IMG/VR virus record: IMGVR_UViG_3300046002_005110
Location: 16,943 to 80,942 of that record
Direction: 5' to 3' (one strand)
Origin: a virus
DNA length: 64,000 nucleotides
Shown here: in pieces, positions 8,785 through 16,750 of the stretch
Layout: every line of letters starts with the position of its first letter
Position numbering within the stretch: the first letter of the stretch is position 1
Program-made: the position numbers and the translations under genes
Notes under the pieces: model-generated
What the model saw: the letters and a program-made list of their open reading frames with translations, nothing else
Told to the model about the DNA's origin: nothing
Database searches by the model: none

Positions 8785-8972
8785 TGACAGATGACATGGA
8801 AAAAGAAAGAATGAATATTCCGTTTAATGCTCAAAAACTAGCTTGGTTTATGAGAGGAGGAATTGATTTCAATGACATAATGAACATGAGTCATGCAGAA
8901 ATTGACAATATTAATAAAATCATTGATGAACATATGGAGACTACTAAGAAAACCAAATTACCTTTCTTCTAA
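8742..8972 (+). CDS. C-terminal extension of the gp26-like protein made by -1 frameshift (tail-assembly chaperone partner)
   Basis: The -1 frame encodes 76 residues, RIRLLHLNPDEIKKLTDD then MEKERMNIPFNAQKLAWFMR, ending in KLPFF at 8972. There is no start codon before ATG 8794, yet the residues upstream of it (LHLNPDEIKKLTDD) look like real protein. It would therefore be made mainly as a ~350-residue fusion with the gp26-like protein through the signal at 8736-8784. Internal starts at 8794 or 8809 lack a good ribosome binding site. By position it may be the counterpart of T4 gp51, which acts with gp26 in hub assembly; that match is inference. Frameshifted protein pairs encoded next to tape-measure genes are known tail chaperones (lambda G/GT, P2 E/E'). 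Confidence 0.72.
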   Translation, partial: RIRLLHLNPDEIKKLTDDMEKERMNIPFNAQKLAWFMRGGIDFNDIMNMSHAEIDNINKIIDEHMETTKKTKLPFF

Positions 8973-8979
8973 TATTAAT

Positions 8980-8998
8980 AGATGAACTACGTTCATCT
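8980..8998 (+). repeat. Perfect 8-bp inverted repeat after the frameshift product
   Basis: AGATGAAC-tac-GTTCATCT forms a tight hairpin eight bases after the stop at 8972 and immediately before the terminator hairpin. It may help termination or protect the 3' end of the gp26 message. Confidence 0.6.
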
Positions 8999-9029
8999 GC
9001 CAGTGACCTATCGGTACACTGGCATTTTT
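8999..9029 (+). terminator. Rho-independent terminator of the gp26-like transcript
   Basis: GCCAGTG (8999-9005) pairs with CACTGGC (9017-9023) around an 11-base loop, followed by ATTTTTATA. It ends the plus-strand transcript before the convergent nuclease block. Confidence 0.8.
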
Positions 9030-9481
9030 ATATCTTGAGATTATATATGTGAAAAGATGTTTTGTGTCACTAAAAGCGAGTGATAACGAGCGATGTGACA
9101 CAATACGGGTTGTTGAGCGTAGCGATACAACCCATTACTTAGATATGCATATAAGTAAAAACGTTTAAACTCACTGAATAAAGTACAATCACCCCCCTCT
9201 TTTTCTTCTATTAAACCAGATATTTTCTCTGGGGGAAGAACGTTCGCCGAAGCACCGATAAAACCCATAACTATTTGTCATTGATCTGTTGACGCAGTAA
9301 AATTCCTTCCGAGAGGATGGTTACGTTTAGAGACTAGTTGCGCTTAGTATTGTCCGCGCTTTGGTCTTACTCCACAGACAGTGGTCGGATTGTCTGTAAC
9401 GTTTCTAGTTAGATTAGACAGGTAATTGTTTGACCTGTGGGCTACATGATGTTTCATGTGCCTTGCTCTGTTTAGTGTAGT
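9030..9481. other. Hairpin-rich convergent intergenic region, no supported gene
   Basis: About 450 bases between converging genes. Perfect inverted repeats include TTGTGTCAC/GTGACACAA (9063-9071 with 9096-9104), GGGTTGT/ACAACCC (9108-9114 with 9128-9134), ACAGACA/TGTCTGT (9374-9380 with 9391-9397), ACAGGT/ACCTGT (9418-9423 with 9433-9438) and ACATGA/TCATGT (9444-9449 with 9454-9459). Two loops share GAGCG-type sequence. The composition is visibly less AT-rich than the flanks. A reverse-strand 75-codon frame at 9041-9268 reads through the hairpins, has no ribosome binding site and is not accepted. It could hold a structured RNA or stacked bidirectional terminators. Confidence 0.6.
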
Positions 9482-10078
9482 TTAGATTGTGTTTAAAGTG
9501 TTGTTAGACTTGGTGTCAGTTGAGTATTTTGTAGATTGTTGATTAGATGAGAGTAGTTTGACCAATGATCCATATCTCTGAAAAAATGGTTCAAACGAGT
9601 ATATATTCCAAGCACCATGTACTCTAGTTGAATAAGTTACATGATTGAGATCCATCCACAAACCAGTTTGTTGTTGCTGATGATGTAGAATAGATGTCTT
9701 GACTTGTACTGCTACATAGCGACCTTTACGATTAAACTTCATTAATAAGATATTGAAGTCACCAGGATCACTAGCGGTCATCAATTGATCTATCCACGTT
9801 TCCAATTGCTTAGATTCGTCAAATAGTTGATGAAATTGAAAATCAGCATAAAACTTACATTCACAATTAAACAATGGAAAACTTTGACCAGGAATAATAT
9901 CCCCTTTAAAGTTTCTAATTTGTCCCTCATGTAATATTTGTTTACGATGACTATTAGTACCACCAGTATAAGCACCAGAACCAGGTGCTCTCATGAAATT
10001 TTCTCCATATAACTCTGATAGAAATTTGGAAACTTCACGTTCAAACCCACTTCCTTTGTTTTTACTTTTACTTGGCAT
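9482..10078 (-). CDS. PD-(D/E)XK-type nuclease, Holliday-junction-resolvase-like
   Basis: 198 residues. The N terminus KNKGSGFEREVSKFLSELYG, then RAPGSGAYTGG, then GDIIPGQ and FNCECKFYADF give the classic order Glu ... Asp ... E-x-K of the PD-(D/E)XK fold, here GD near residue 60 and ECK near 73. Archaeal Hjc-type resolvases and many phage resolvases share this arrangement. The likely role is cleavage of branched DNA during recombination-dependent replication or before packaging. It is the last gene of the gp47-gp46 block on the minus strand, which supports a recombination role. The final ~25 residues are polar, low-complexity Ser/Thr/Asn. The exact substrate cannot be read from the sequence. 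Confidence 0.7.
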   Translation of the reverse strand: MPSKSKNKGSGFEREVSKFLSELYGENFMRAPGSGAYTGGTNSHRKQILHEGQIRNFKGDIIPGQSFPLFNCECKFYADFQFHQLFDESKQLETWIDQLMTASDPGDFNILLMKFNRKGRYVAVQVKTSILHHQQQQTGLWMDLNHVTYSTRVHGAWNIYSFEPFFQRYGSLVKLLSSNQQSTKYSTDTKSNNTLNTI

Positions 10079-10115
10079 GGTAATACTTATCTCTTGATTG
10101 TTAAATTTAAAAATT

Positions 10116-10355
10116 TTATGTCCAGTCAGTTATAAACTGATCTTTGACTTCTACATTGGGAAATAACCAACGTGATACAAAATCAGTTTGGTGTTCTGCC
10201 GTACAATTATGATCAGTCAACCATGATTCAATATCTTTCCAATTTGGTCCAACATGAACAATGTTGACGATTAATTCATTATCAGTATTAAAATTTATAA
10301 CATATAAATTTCGTGATAACTTACTTATTTTAATTTTTTCATAATTTATTTTCAT
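10116..10355 (-). CDS. Small protein of unknown function downstream of gp46
   Basis: 79 residues, MKINYEKIKISKLSRNLYVI, with no recognisable motif. Its ATG overlaps the stop of the gp46-like gene as ATGA, so it is translationally coupled to it. The C-terminal half is Trp-rich (four Trp). It lies between gp46 and the resolvase-like nuclease, so an accessory role in recombination is possible, but nothing in the sequence proves it. Confidence 0.65.
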   Translation of the reverse strand: MKINYEKIKISKLSRNLYVINFNTDNELIVNIVHVGPNWKDIESWLTDHNCTAEHQTDFVSRWLFPNVEVKDQFITDWT

Positions 10356-12439
10356 ACCTGAGTCTCCATGGTAGTTTCATATGATGTGAATCCGCCCTCT
10401 TTAATAACTTTTAGAACACTGGATACACGATTTGTTAGTTCATCTCTGTGTGAGACAAGCCATACTGATTTGTTACGTCTACGTGACATATCTTTTAGTA
10501 GAGCAATACTATTTTCAACTCCAATAGTATCTAAACCATTATCAATCAACTCATCAACAAATAATACATTGATAGGACTATATAGTGATTCATATACATC
10601 TCTAAATGAAAAAGATAGCCCAAGGATCAGTCTATTACGCTCACCACGACTTAGATTATCAAAGTCTAGCTCACGACCTAGCTCAGTGATTTCAACTGTT
10701 AAATCATTCTGAAATACAACTGTGTGTGGTAACCCCATGGCATCCAAATAGAAAGACAGACGACTGTTCAAATAAGTTAAATTTTGTTCAATAATCTTTT
10801 TACGAACGAAAGATTTTTTGTTTGTCAACAAATCTAACAAGTATTCTTGATGTTGCATGACTCTTGTTAGTTGATTGATATGATCAAATGATACAGTTTG
10901 AATGGCTTCACGTTCCATTTCGGCGATTTGATCTATATATGGATCAGTTTCATCATGTTTATTGGCAATTTGATCCAATAATGAACTAACTCTAGATGAA
11001 TGTTTAATTGCCTGATCTTCTGTATCATAATGAGTTACAGGTAACTCACCACATACAATCTCGTCAGCACTAATATCAATTATCTGTAGATCGTATGGGT
11101 CTTGTTCCTGACGTTTGTTCTCAATTTCTATTTGTAAATTCAATACAGTATAACCATGTTTAATGGCATCACTTTCATTCTTATAATGTGTTACTGGCGT
11201 AATATTTATAACAATCACCGAATCATTAAGTAATTCAAGTTGACTGTTAAGATCAAATATTCTGACTAACGATAAATCCAATGATTCATTCTTTAATTTT
11301 AAGACTGATTCATGATTATGATCATGAAAATCTTGTCCACATGCATAACATTTGTTTTCTTTTAGAGTTTTTATTTCATTTTCTATCTTCTCAGAGTTTT
11401 TGGTTTCTTTATCTAGTTCAAGTTTAACTCTAACAATATCTTTTTTTATAGTATTCTGATCAACAACTTGTTGATTGTATACGGCTAAGTCTTTATGAGC
11501 CTGCAATTCAGCATCAATATTAATTGAATTGAGTTTCTCAAGTTTTTCACTCAATGATTTGATATCATTGGATCGTGATTGTTTCCAACTTGTTTGTCTA
11601 GCGACTAAACTATCATAACGATTTTTCTTTTCTAGACAATCATTATAAATGGATAGGTCTTTGTGTGACTTGAGTTCTAGATTAATGTCAATCTTACTCA
11701 ACTCATCATATTCGTTAACTAGTTTAGTTAAATCTTCATCATGTTTTGTTTTCCATAAACGTTGACGACGTTTGAGATTCTCAATCTGTTCACCAATACG
11801 TTTATTGGCTTCTTCAAGCGCACGTATACGATACTCTTCCTGTTGAATATCATCTTTGGTCTGTTTGTTCAGTATCTTAATGGCATCAGCTTTTTCAGAT
11901 AAGATAGTAACACCCAATAACTGTTCAATGATAACACGTTGATCATTGGCTTTAAGTGATAGAAATGGTTCGTTGTAAGTATTCAGACCAACAATGTGTC
12001 TGAACATATCACTACTCATGTGTAAGACCTTTTCAATAGCGTCCTGAGTTTCACGACTGTCACCTTGACTGTCATTGGTCTCTTCACTAGCCATTTCTTG
12101 ATCATTTACATAAAATTTCAAAAATGTAGGTTTACGTCCACGTTCAATTCGGTATTCAATATCATCTACTGAGAATGATAGTGTTACAACCATGGCTTTA
12201 CCATTGGTTCTATTTATAAGATTGTCTTTTTTGATGTTGTTGATACCACCACCAAAAAGAGCATAAGATAATCCTTGCAAAATACTAGTTTTACCGGTAC
12301 CATTTTTAGCCCCATCACCACCTAAATCTAGATTTTCACCTAGAATTAACGTTAGGTCTTGATTGTTGAAATCGACTGTTTGACTAACAGCGCCAATAGA
12401 TAGAAAGTTCTTAAGAGTTAAAATACCAAGTGTAATCAT
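10352..12439 (-). CDS. 46: Recombination endonuclease subunit gp46 (Rad50/SbcC-like ATPase)
   Basis: 695 residues with the full Rad50/SbcC plan. Walker A GAKNGTGKTS is at ~43-52. A long coiled coil is interrupted by a zinc hook CYAC at ~363-366. The ABC signature LSRGERNRLILG is at ~593, Walker B VLFVDELIDNGLD at ~622, and the LVSHRD switch at ~660. With gp47 it forms the nuclease complex that resects DNA ends for recombination-dependent replication. T4 gp46 is 560 residues; the extra length is in the coiled-coil arms. It starts in an ATGA overlap with the gp47 stop and couples to the 79-residue gene downstream. Expression is probably early, from the promoter before gp47. Confidence 0.95.
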   Translation of the reverse strand: MITLGILTLKNFLSIGAVSQTVDFNNQDLTLILGENLDLGGDGAKNGTGKTSILQGLSYALFGGGINNIKKDNLINRTNGKAMVVTLSFSVDDIEYRIERGRKPTFLKFYVNDQEMASEETNDSQGDSRETQDAIEKVLHMSSDMFRHIVGLNTYNEPFLSLKANDQRVIIEQLLGVTILSEKADAIKILNKQTKDDIQQEEYRIRALEEANKRIGEQIENLKRRQRLWKTKHDEDLTKLVNEYDELSKIDINLELKSHKDLSIYNDCLEKKNRYDSLVARQTSWKQSRSNDIKSLSEKLEKLNSINIDAELQAHKDLAVYNQQVVDQNTIKKDIVRVKLELDKETKNSEKIENEIKTLKENKCYACGQDFHDHNHESVLKLKNESLDLSLVRIFDLNSQLELLNDSVIVINITPVTHYKNESDAIKHGYTVLNLQIEIENKRQEQDPYDLQIIDISADEIVCGELPVTHYDTEDQAIKHSSRVSSLLDQIANKHDETDPYIDQIAEMEREAIQTVSFDHINQLTRVMQHQEYLLDLLTNKKSFVRKKIIEQNLTYLNSRLSFYLDAMGLPHTVVFQNDLTVEITELGRELDFDNLSRGERNRLILGLSFSFRDVYESLYSPINVLFVDELIDNGLDTIGVENSIALLKDMSRRRNKSVWLVSHRDELTNRVSSVLKVIKEGGFTSYETTMETQV

Positions 12440-13452
12440 ATGTTCCTATAAATATCCAACAATAACTTCTTGTCAAATGTTCCTTGTTCCAAACTTTCAA
12501 TTTGTGTTTGAATAATTGTATCCACGCTTTCAAATTGAGTATCTGAATTATCTGGATTATTGTCTGTGAAATCTCGTTTGATAGGAATCAATGTAAGTTC
12601 TCTAAGATGATGTTCTGGCATGAGTTTTTCACGAATGAAACTTGCCTCTTCAAACGAGATATCAATATCTAGATTGATTCTAACATAACTATCAGACAAT
12701 AACAAGCCACTTGGATCATCCAATACATCACTTAAATTATATACACGATACTTAGGGGCATTAGGCCAACCAAAATACATGGGTTCTTTGTCCCATTCTA
12801 ATACCATCATGCCACGTTTATCATCACCAGCATCGGCATAGTTATGAGGGAAGGCATTTCCAATATAGGTAATGTTATTTTTCTTTTGACGTTTGTGAAA
12901 ATGACCACTAAATACGGCTTCATATCCATTTAAATGTTCACTTTGAATTTCTTTATAATCTGGCATTTGAATCATGGCATTCATAAAGAAATTTGGAAGT
13001 TCTAGATGAGAGAATACATATTTCCCTTTCATCTTTTTAAGACGTTTCCATTCATCTCCAACGATCCACGGAATGATAGTTACATCTCCCTGTGTGAACC
13101 ATTCATCTATTATAATGACATTTGGAAGATGTTTTGCCCATTCTACTGAATGAGTATCTCTTTTATCTCTATAAAACATATCGTGATTACCCACGATAAA
13201 GTATATTTTATCAAATGCCGCACTTAACTTTTCAAGACCTCTAAGACTAAACTGTAGAGTTTGAATATTAATAGCGGCACGATTATGATGCCAATCTCCT
13301 AGAAAGAAACAAGTTTCACAGTTTTGTTTTTTAGCAGTTTCAATAAACCAATCAACGAAATTTGTACAATCCGTATTATGTTGTATTGAATTGTTTTTCA
13401 AACCCCAATGAATATCAGTGAATGTTGCTGCTTTTTTGAATAAATTTGTCAT
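12436..13452 (-). CDS. 47: Recombination endonuclease subunit gp47 (Mre11/SbcD-like)
   Basis: 338 residues, almost the same length as T4 gp47 (339). The metallophosphoesterase motifs appear in order: FTDIHWG (Asp13, His15), LGDWHHNR (Asp53), VGNHDMF (Asn89, His90, Asp91), FSHLEL and SGHFHKRQ. These bind two metal ions for nuclease activity. It acts with the gp46 ATPase encoded immediately downstream with overlapping stop/start. A sigma70-like promoter with 17-bp spacing lies just upstream (13459-13487), so host RNA polymerase can express the pair early. Confidence 0.95.
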   Translation of the reverse strand: MTNLFKKAATFTDIHWGLKNNSIQHNTDCTNFVDWFIETAKKQNCETCFFLGDWHHNRAAINIQTLQFSLRGLEKLSAAFDKIYFIVGNHDMFYRDKRDTHSVEWAKHLPNVIIIDEWFTQGDVTIIPWIVGDEWKRLKKMKGKYVFSHLELPNFFMNAMIQMPDYKEIQSEHLNGYEAVFSGHFHKRQKKNNITYIGNAFPHNYADAGDDKRGMMVLEWDKEPMYFGWPNAPKYRVYNLSDVLDDPSGLLLSDSYVRINLDIDISFEEASFIREKLMPEHHLRELTLIPIKRDFTDNNPDNSDTQFESVDTIIQTQIESLEQGTFDKKLLLDIYRNI

Positions 13453-13458
13453 CTAGTG

Positions 13459-13487
13459 ATTATACAGTATGAAAATTGATTAATCAA
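13459..13487 (-). promoter_or_regulatory. Early sigma70-like promoter for gp47-gp46
   Basis: On the reverse strand TTGATT (13482-13487) and a perfect TATAAT (13459-13464) are separated by 17 bases, ending 6 bases before the gp47 start codon region. The transcript leader would be very short or absent. Confidence 0.7.
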
Positions 13488-13501
13488 TATTTTCGGAGTG
13501 A

Positions 13502-14443
13502 TTAACCAATATTACGTCTTTTTTCTCTTTCGCTATCTAAACTATGTTGACGAGTGAAACTGGGATTTAACCCATTAGATTCCAAAATATCATCTCTAAT
13601 GTTTTGAACACGTTTTTCTGTATTAAGAACACGACAGAAACTATTGGTAATAGCGGCTGTATAGTAGGCAAATGGATTTTGTGATTTAGCTTCATTGAAA
13701 CGTAAACCAACGTATGTCAATTGTAAAATGGCTGCACCTCTCATCTCATCCACGTAAGTATAACCACGCCAATTGAATCTTAATGAATACTTTTCACATA
13801 GTTTCAAGTACATGTTAGCCAACTTATTTGTAATTTGACCATGATCTTTTGAAAAATCTCCAGTTTTCAAATCACCAACCCAATGACTTTTACCAACACA
13901 AACTAGTGAATTTTTATCATTAATTTTGAAATGTTGAAATGGAGGGAAGTTTAAACGAACGTGAACCATATTATCTAGACCCATTTCTTTTGCTAATCCT
14001 TTGTCTTCCAAATCTTCAAATAGAATATCTTCTGTTGGTTCAAAGTCAAAGATTTCTTTTGCTGATTTTGGTTTGGAATTCTTTCTTGGTTGTTTTGGAG
14101 CAACTGGTATATGATCCCAAGTCATGACTCTAAAAACCAAATCTGTATTTTTAATGGTTTCTGGGTCAATTTTTTCTGTTTTGATTTTTACACCATCTGG
14201 ACCAACTACTTGACTCAATCTAGCCGCTCGATTTTCTTTAGCTTTTTGAATAGTTTCTGGTTTACTGGTATATTCCAAACTACGTTCTAGATTATTATTA
14301 TCTTCATAATCTACAATAAAGTCATATTGATGATCATCTAGAGTTTCAAATTTACAATATGAATTTTTACTTGCATGTATTTCTTTTAAAATATCTTTAT
14401 TGTTTAGATAGTTCTTTTTTGCTGGAATTTTTGTTGTGATCAT
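13502..14443 (-). CDS. 55: Late-transcription sigma factor, gp55-like
   Basis: 313 residues. The C-terminal half carries the conserved gp55 segment: LRFNWRGYTYVDEMRGAAIL, QNPFAYYTAAITNSFCRVLN and an EKRVQNIRDDIL tail. This corresponds to sigma region 2, which reads the late -10 element TATAAATA. T4 gp55 is about 185 residues; the additional N-terminal ~150 residues (NYLNNKDILKEIHASKNSYC onwards) form a separate domain. It would direct host RNA polymerase to the TAAATA boxes found before structural genes throughout the window. A near-consensus early promoter (14469-14497) precedes it, which fits an early/middle product that switches on late genes. Confidence 0.88.
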   Translation of the reverse strand: MITTKIPAKKNYLNNKDILKEIHASKNSYCKFETLDDHQYDFIVDYEDNNNLERSLEYTSKPETIQKAKENRAARLSQVVGPDGVKIKTEKIDPETIKNTDLVFRVMTWDHIPVAPKQPRKNSKPKSAKEIFDFEPTEDILFEDLEDKGLAKEMGLDNMVHVRLNFPPFQHFKINDKNSLVCVGKSHWVGDLKTGDFSKDHGQITNKLANMYLKLCEKYSLRFNWRGYTYVDEMRGAAILQLTYVGLRFNEAKSQNPFAYYTAAITNSFCRVLNTEKRVQNIRDDILESNGLNPSFTRQHSLDSEREKRRNIG

Positions 14444-14468
14444 ATGCTCTTTAGGTTAATATGTTGCA

Positions 14469-14497
14469 ATTATACAACACAAGGTTGTGTAAGTCAA
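14469..14497 (-). promoter_or_regulatory. Early sigma70-like promoter for gp55
   Basis: On the reverse strand TTGACT (14492-14497), a 17-base spacer and a perfect TATAAT (14469-14474) precede the gp55-like start by about 25 bases. CACAACCTTGTG in the spacer is an imperfect inverted repeat and a possible operator. Confidence 0.75.
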
Positions 14498-14538
14498 GTG
14501 AATTGGAAGATTGGTGAAAAAATACGACTATTATTTTG

Positions 14539-14548
14539 CGCTAAATAG
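14539..14548 (+). promoter_or_regulatory. Late promoter box opening the baseplate block (CGCTAAATAG)
   Basis: GCGCTAAATAGTAG lies ~45 bases before the first baseplate gene. CTATTTAG follows downstream as its inverted repeat, so the leader RNA could form an 8-bp hairpin upstream of the GGAG ribosome binding site. Confidence 0.55.
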
Positions 14549-14590
14549 TAGTAGAGGTATTCTATTTAGGGTAATACCGGAGACAACTAT

Positions 14591-16450
14591 ATGGGCAATC
14601 TTACACAAAAAACTGCGAGCGAAATAGCTGCTTTAAAAACCAATCAAGGTGAGGCTATTAATGCGGCAAATACCATTATAAACAGTCCCAAGTATACTCA
14701 GACCGCAGAATTACTTGATCGTGCAAATAAAACGGCAGAAACTGCAGCAGCAGTGTATGCAGAAACATTAGCTAATAGAAGTACTACTCCTGAACAAATA
14801 GCGTCTGCTAAAGCGGCATATAATGCTGCTAGTGATGTTCGAACATCTCTAACTCAATCACTTACAGAAATGACTGCTCAGGCCAATAATTTATTGGCGG
14901 ACGCCGCATCATATCAATCTTCTGTTGATAGAACCGCGGCAACTCAAACTACTTCTCCAGCGCCAACACTTGCTCAAGATCAGGCAGCTGCCACTGAGGC
15001 AGGTAAGATTGCGGCCTCTCAGGCGTCCCCAAATCCTCCGCCTGTTCTTGAACCTGTTCAGAATTTAGCGGATTTTGACCCTAATATTCCTACTCCTATA
15101 ACTCAAGAAATTCGTTCAGAATCAACAACTAATAACTCTTCTCCATCTAACCAAGTTACCGGAATAGTTGATATAGGGGCGTTTGATCCAAATGTAACTA
15201 CATCACGAGAGGATATCAAGACCGTATCAAATGACGAAGTACGTAATTTATTACGTAAAGATGCTGAAAATATAATACAAGAAAATCAACGTGATGTCAC
15301 GACAGATGGAGAAATTGGCAATTTTCAAGCGGCTGATGCTCAAGCATCACAAGATCAACTAGTAGTTAATGTTACTACAGAAGGTATTAAGACTGTTGAT
15401 CTGATATCTGGAACAACATATGATGCAGAAACAATTAATCCTGGATCTGACCCAAACATTCGTCCTGGTACTATCATATATGATGATGGTAGTAGTTTGT
15501 ATTATGATCCCAATACAGGTGAAACAATTACTACTGATACTGATGGTAATACATCTAGTTCAATTTTAATACCAACAACTGATAGTACAGAAAATAATAG
15601 TCTTCTCTCTGCAACATCTACATTACCTAATAGAAATCAACAATCTGGTATAGGATCACCTAAAGATTGGCGTTTTAGAATGAGTTTGGCACCTAGTGCA
15701 AATTATCTATACAAAGCCGCAACTCCTGGAATTTTAAAACCATTACTGGCAACTAATGGAGTTATTTTCCCGTATAGTCCACAAATAAATGTATCTTATA
15801 ATGCAAGTTATAGTTCTTCTGATCTAGTACATACTAATTACAAAATATATAACTATAAAAACAGTAGTATTGAGTCTATCGGTATTACTGGAGAGTTTAC
15901 ATGTCAAGATAGTGCTGAAGCCAATTATGTATTGGCGGTTATACATTTCTTTAAAAGTGTAACTAAAATGTTTTATGGACAAGATCAAAATCCTCCAAGA
16001 GGTACTCCTCCTCCATTAGTGTATTTAAGTGGGTTTGGGCAATATCAATTTGATATGCATCCAGTTGTTGTTACAAGTTTTACACATACATTTCCGGCTG
16101 ATGTGGATTATGTCAATGCTTATCCTACTAATAATAGTGTCTCAATAGGTGGACAAAACATGGCTCCATATATGCCTCAAATTGCAACCTTCTTTAGTCC
16201 ATTGGATAGACTAAGAACATTGGCTAGCAACATTGTACCTGGAGGTAGAGCACCACCACCAACATTTATTAATAGTAAGAATATTAATGAAGTAACTAGG
16301 GTGCCTGCAAAAATTACCATTCAGTTGACATGTTTGCCAATAATAACAAGACAAGCCATGTCCAATGCATTTAGTTTGCAAAAATATGCTAGTGGGGAAT
16401 TGATGAGAGGAAGTGTAAATTTCGGAAAAACAGGCGGAGGTATTTGGTAA
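14591..16450 (+). CDS. Probable baseplate tail-tube cap/initiator-like protein with Ala-rich N-terminal extension
   Basis: 619 residues. Residues 1-150 are Ala/Thr-rich helical repeats, and ~150-350 are a low-complexity Ser/Thr/Asn/Asp linker. From ~355 a compact domain begins (WRFRMSLAPSANYLYKAA, then VIFPYSPQINVSYNASYSSS and IYNYKNSSIESIGITGEF). That domain resembles the tail-tube-fold baseplate proteins of T4-like phages (gp48/gp54 type) that cap the hub and start tube polymerisation. The assignment rests on resemblance and on its place next to gp53 and gp5, not on a definite motif. GGAG precedes the ATG, and its stop overlaps the gp53 start (TAATG). Confidence 0.6.
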   Translation: MGNLTQKTASEIAALKTNQGEAINAANTIINSPKYTQTAELLDRANKTAETAAAVYAETLANRSTTPEQIASAKAAYNAASDVRTSLTQSLTEMTAQANNLLADAASYQSSVDRTAATQTTSPAPTLAQDQAAATEAGKIAASQASPNPPPVLEPVQNLADFDPNIPTPITQEIRSESTTNNSSPSNQVTGIVDIGAFDPNVTTSREDIKTVSNDEVRNLLRKDAENIIQENQRDVTTDGEIGNFQAADAQASQDQLVVNVTTEGIKTVDLISGTTYDAETINPGSDPNIRPGTIIYDDGSSLYYDPNTGETITTDTDGNTSSSILIPTTDSTENNSLLSATSTLPNRNQQSGIGSPKDWRFRMSLAPSANYLYKAATPGILKPLLATNGVIFPYSPQINVSYNASYSSSDLVHTNYKIYNYKNSSIESIGITGEFTCQDSAEANYVLAVIHFFKSVTKMFYGQDQNPPRGTPPPLVYLSGFGQYQFDMHPVVVTSFTHTFPADVDYVNAYPTNNSVSIGGQNMAPYMPQIATFFSPLDRLRTLASNIVPGGRAPPPTFINSKNINEVTRVPAKITIQLTCLPIITRQAMSNAFSLQKYASGELMRGSVNFGKTGGGIW

Positions 16451-16749
16451 TGAGTTACCCAACAAGCAGTCCTTATTATTTGACACCCGTTGTCAATAAC
16501 GTTTATTTAGATATTATGACAAATAGACCAATTTTTAGTGATCCAACTGATGTGTATTGGGAAATAACGGCAACATATAATCTTAGACCAGATTTGTTAG
16601 CTAGTGACTTATATAATGACAGTAGATTATGGTGGGTATTTGCTCAACGAAATCCAAACAAATTAAAAGATCCATTGTTTGATTTTGTAAATGGTGTTAA
16701 TATTTATATACCAACATTAGATGCTTTGAAAGCATCATTGGGAATATAA
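16450..16749 (+). CDS. 53: Baseplate wedge protein gp53-like
   Basis: 99 residues from the ATG at 16450; an upstream TTG in frame is unlikely because the ATG overlaps the previous stop as TAATG. The sequence SPYYLTPVVNNVYLDIM and the LysM-like stretch RPDLLASDLYNDSRLWWVFA followed by NPNKLKDP match the core of gp53, which joins neighbouring wedges into the hexagonal baseplate. T4 gp53 is about 196 residues, so this is a minimal version. It sits one base before the next baseplate gene. Confidence 0.82.
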   Translation: MSYPTSSPYYLTPVVNNVYLDIMTNRPIFSDPTDVYWEITATYNLRPDLLASDLYNDSRLWWVFAQRNPNKLKDPLFDFVNGVNIYIPTLDALKASLGI

Positions 16750-16750
16750 T

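Noticed and set aside
9041-9268. 75-codon reverse-strand frame in the convergent spacer
   Set aside because: It runs through several inverted repeats, has no start signals, and no protein-like pattern.
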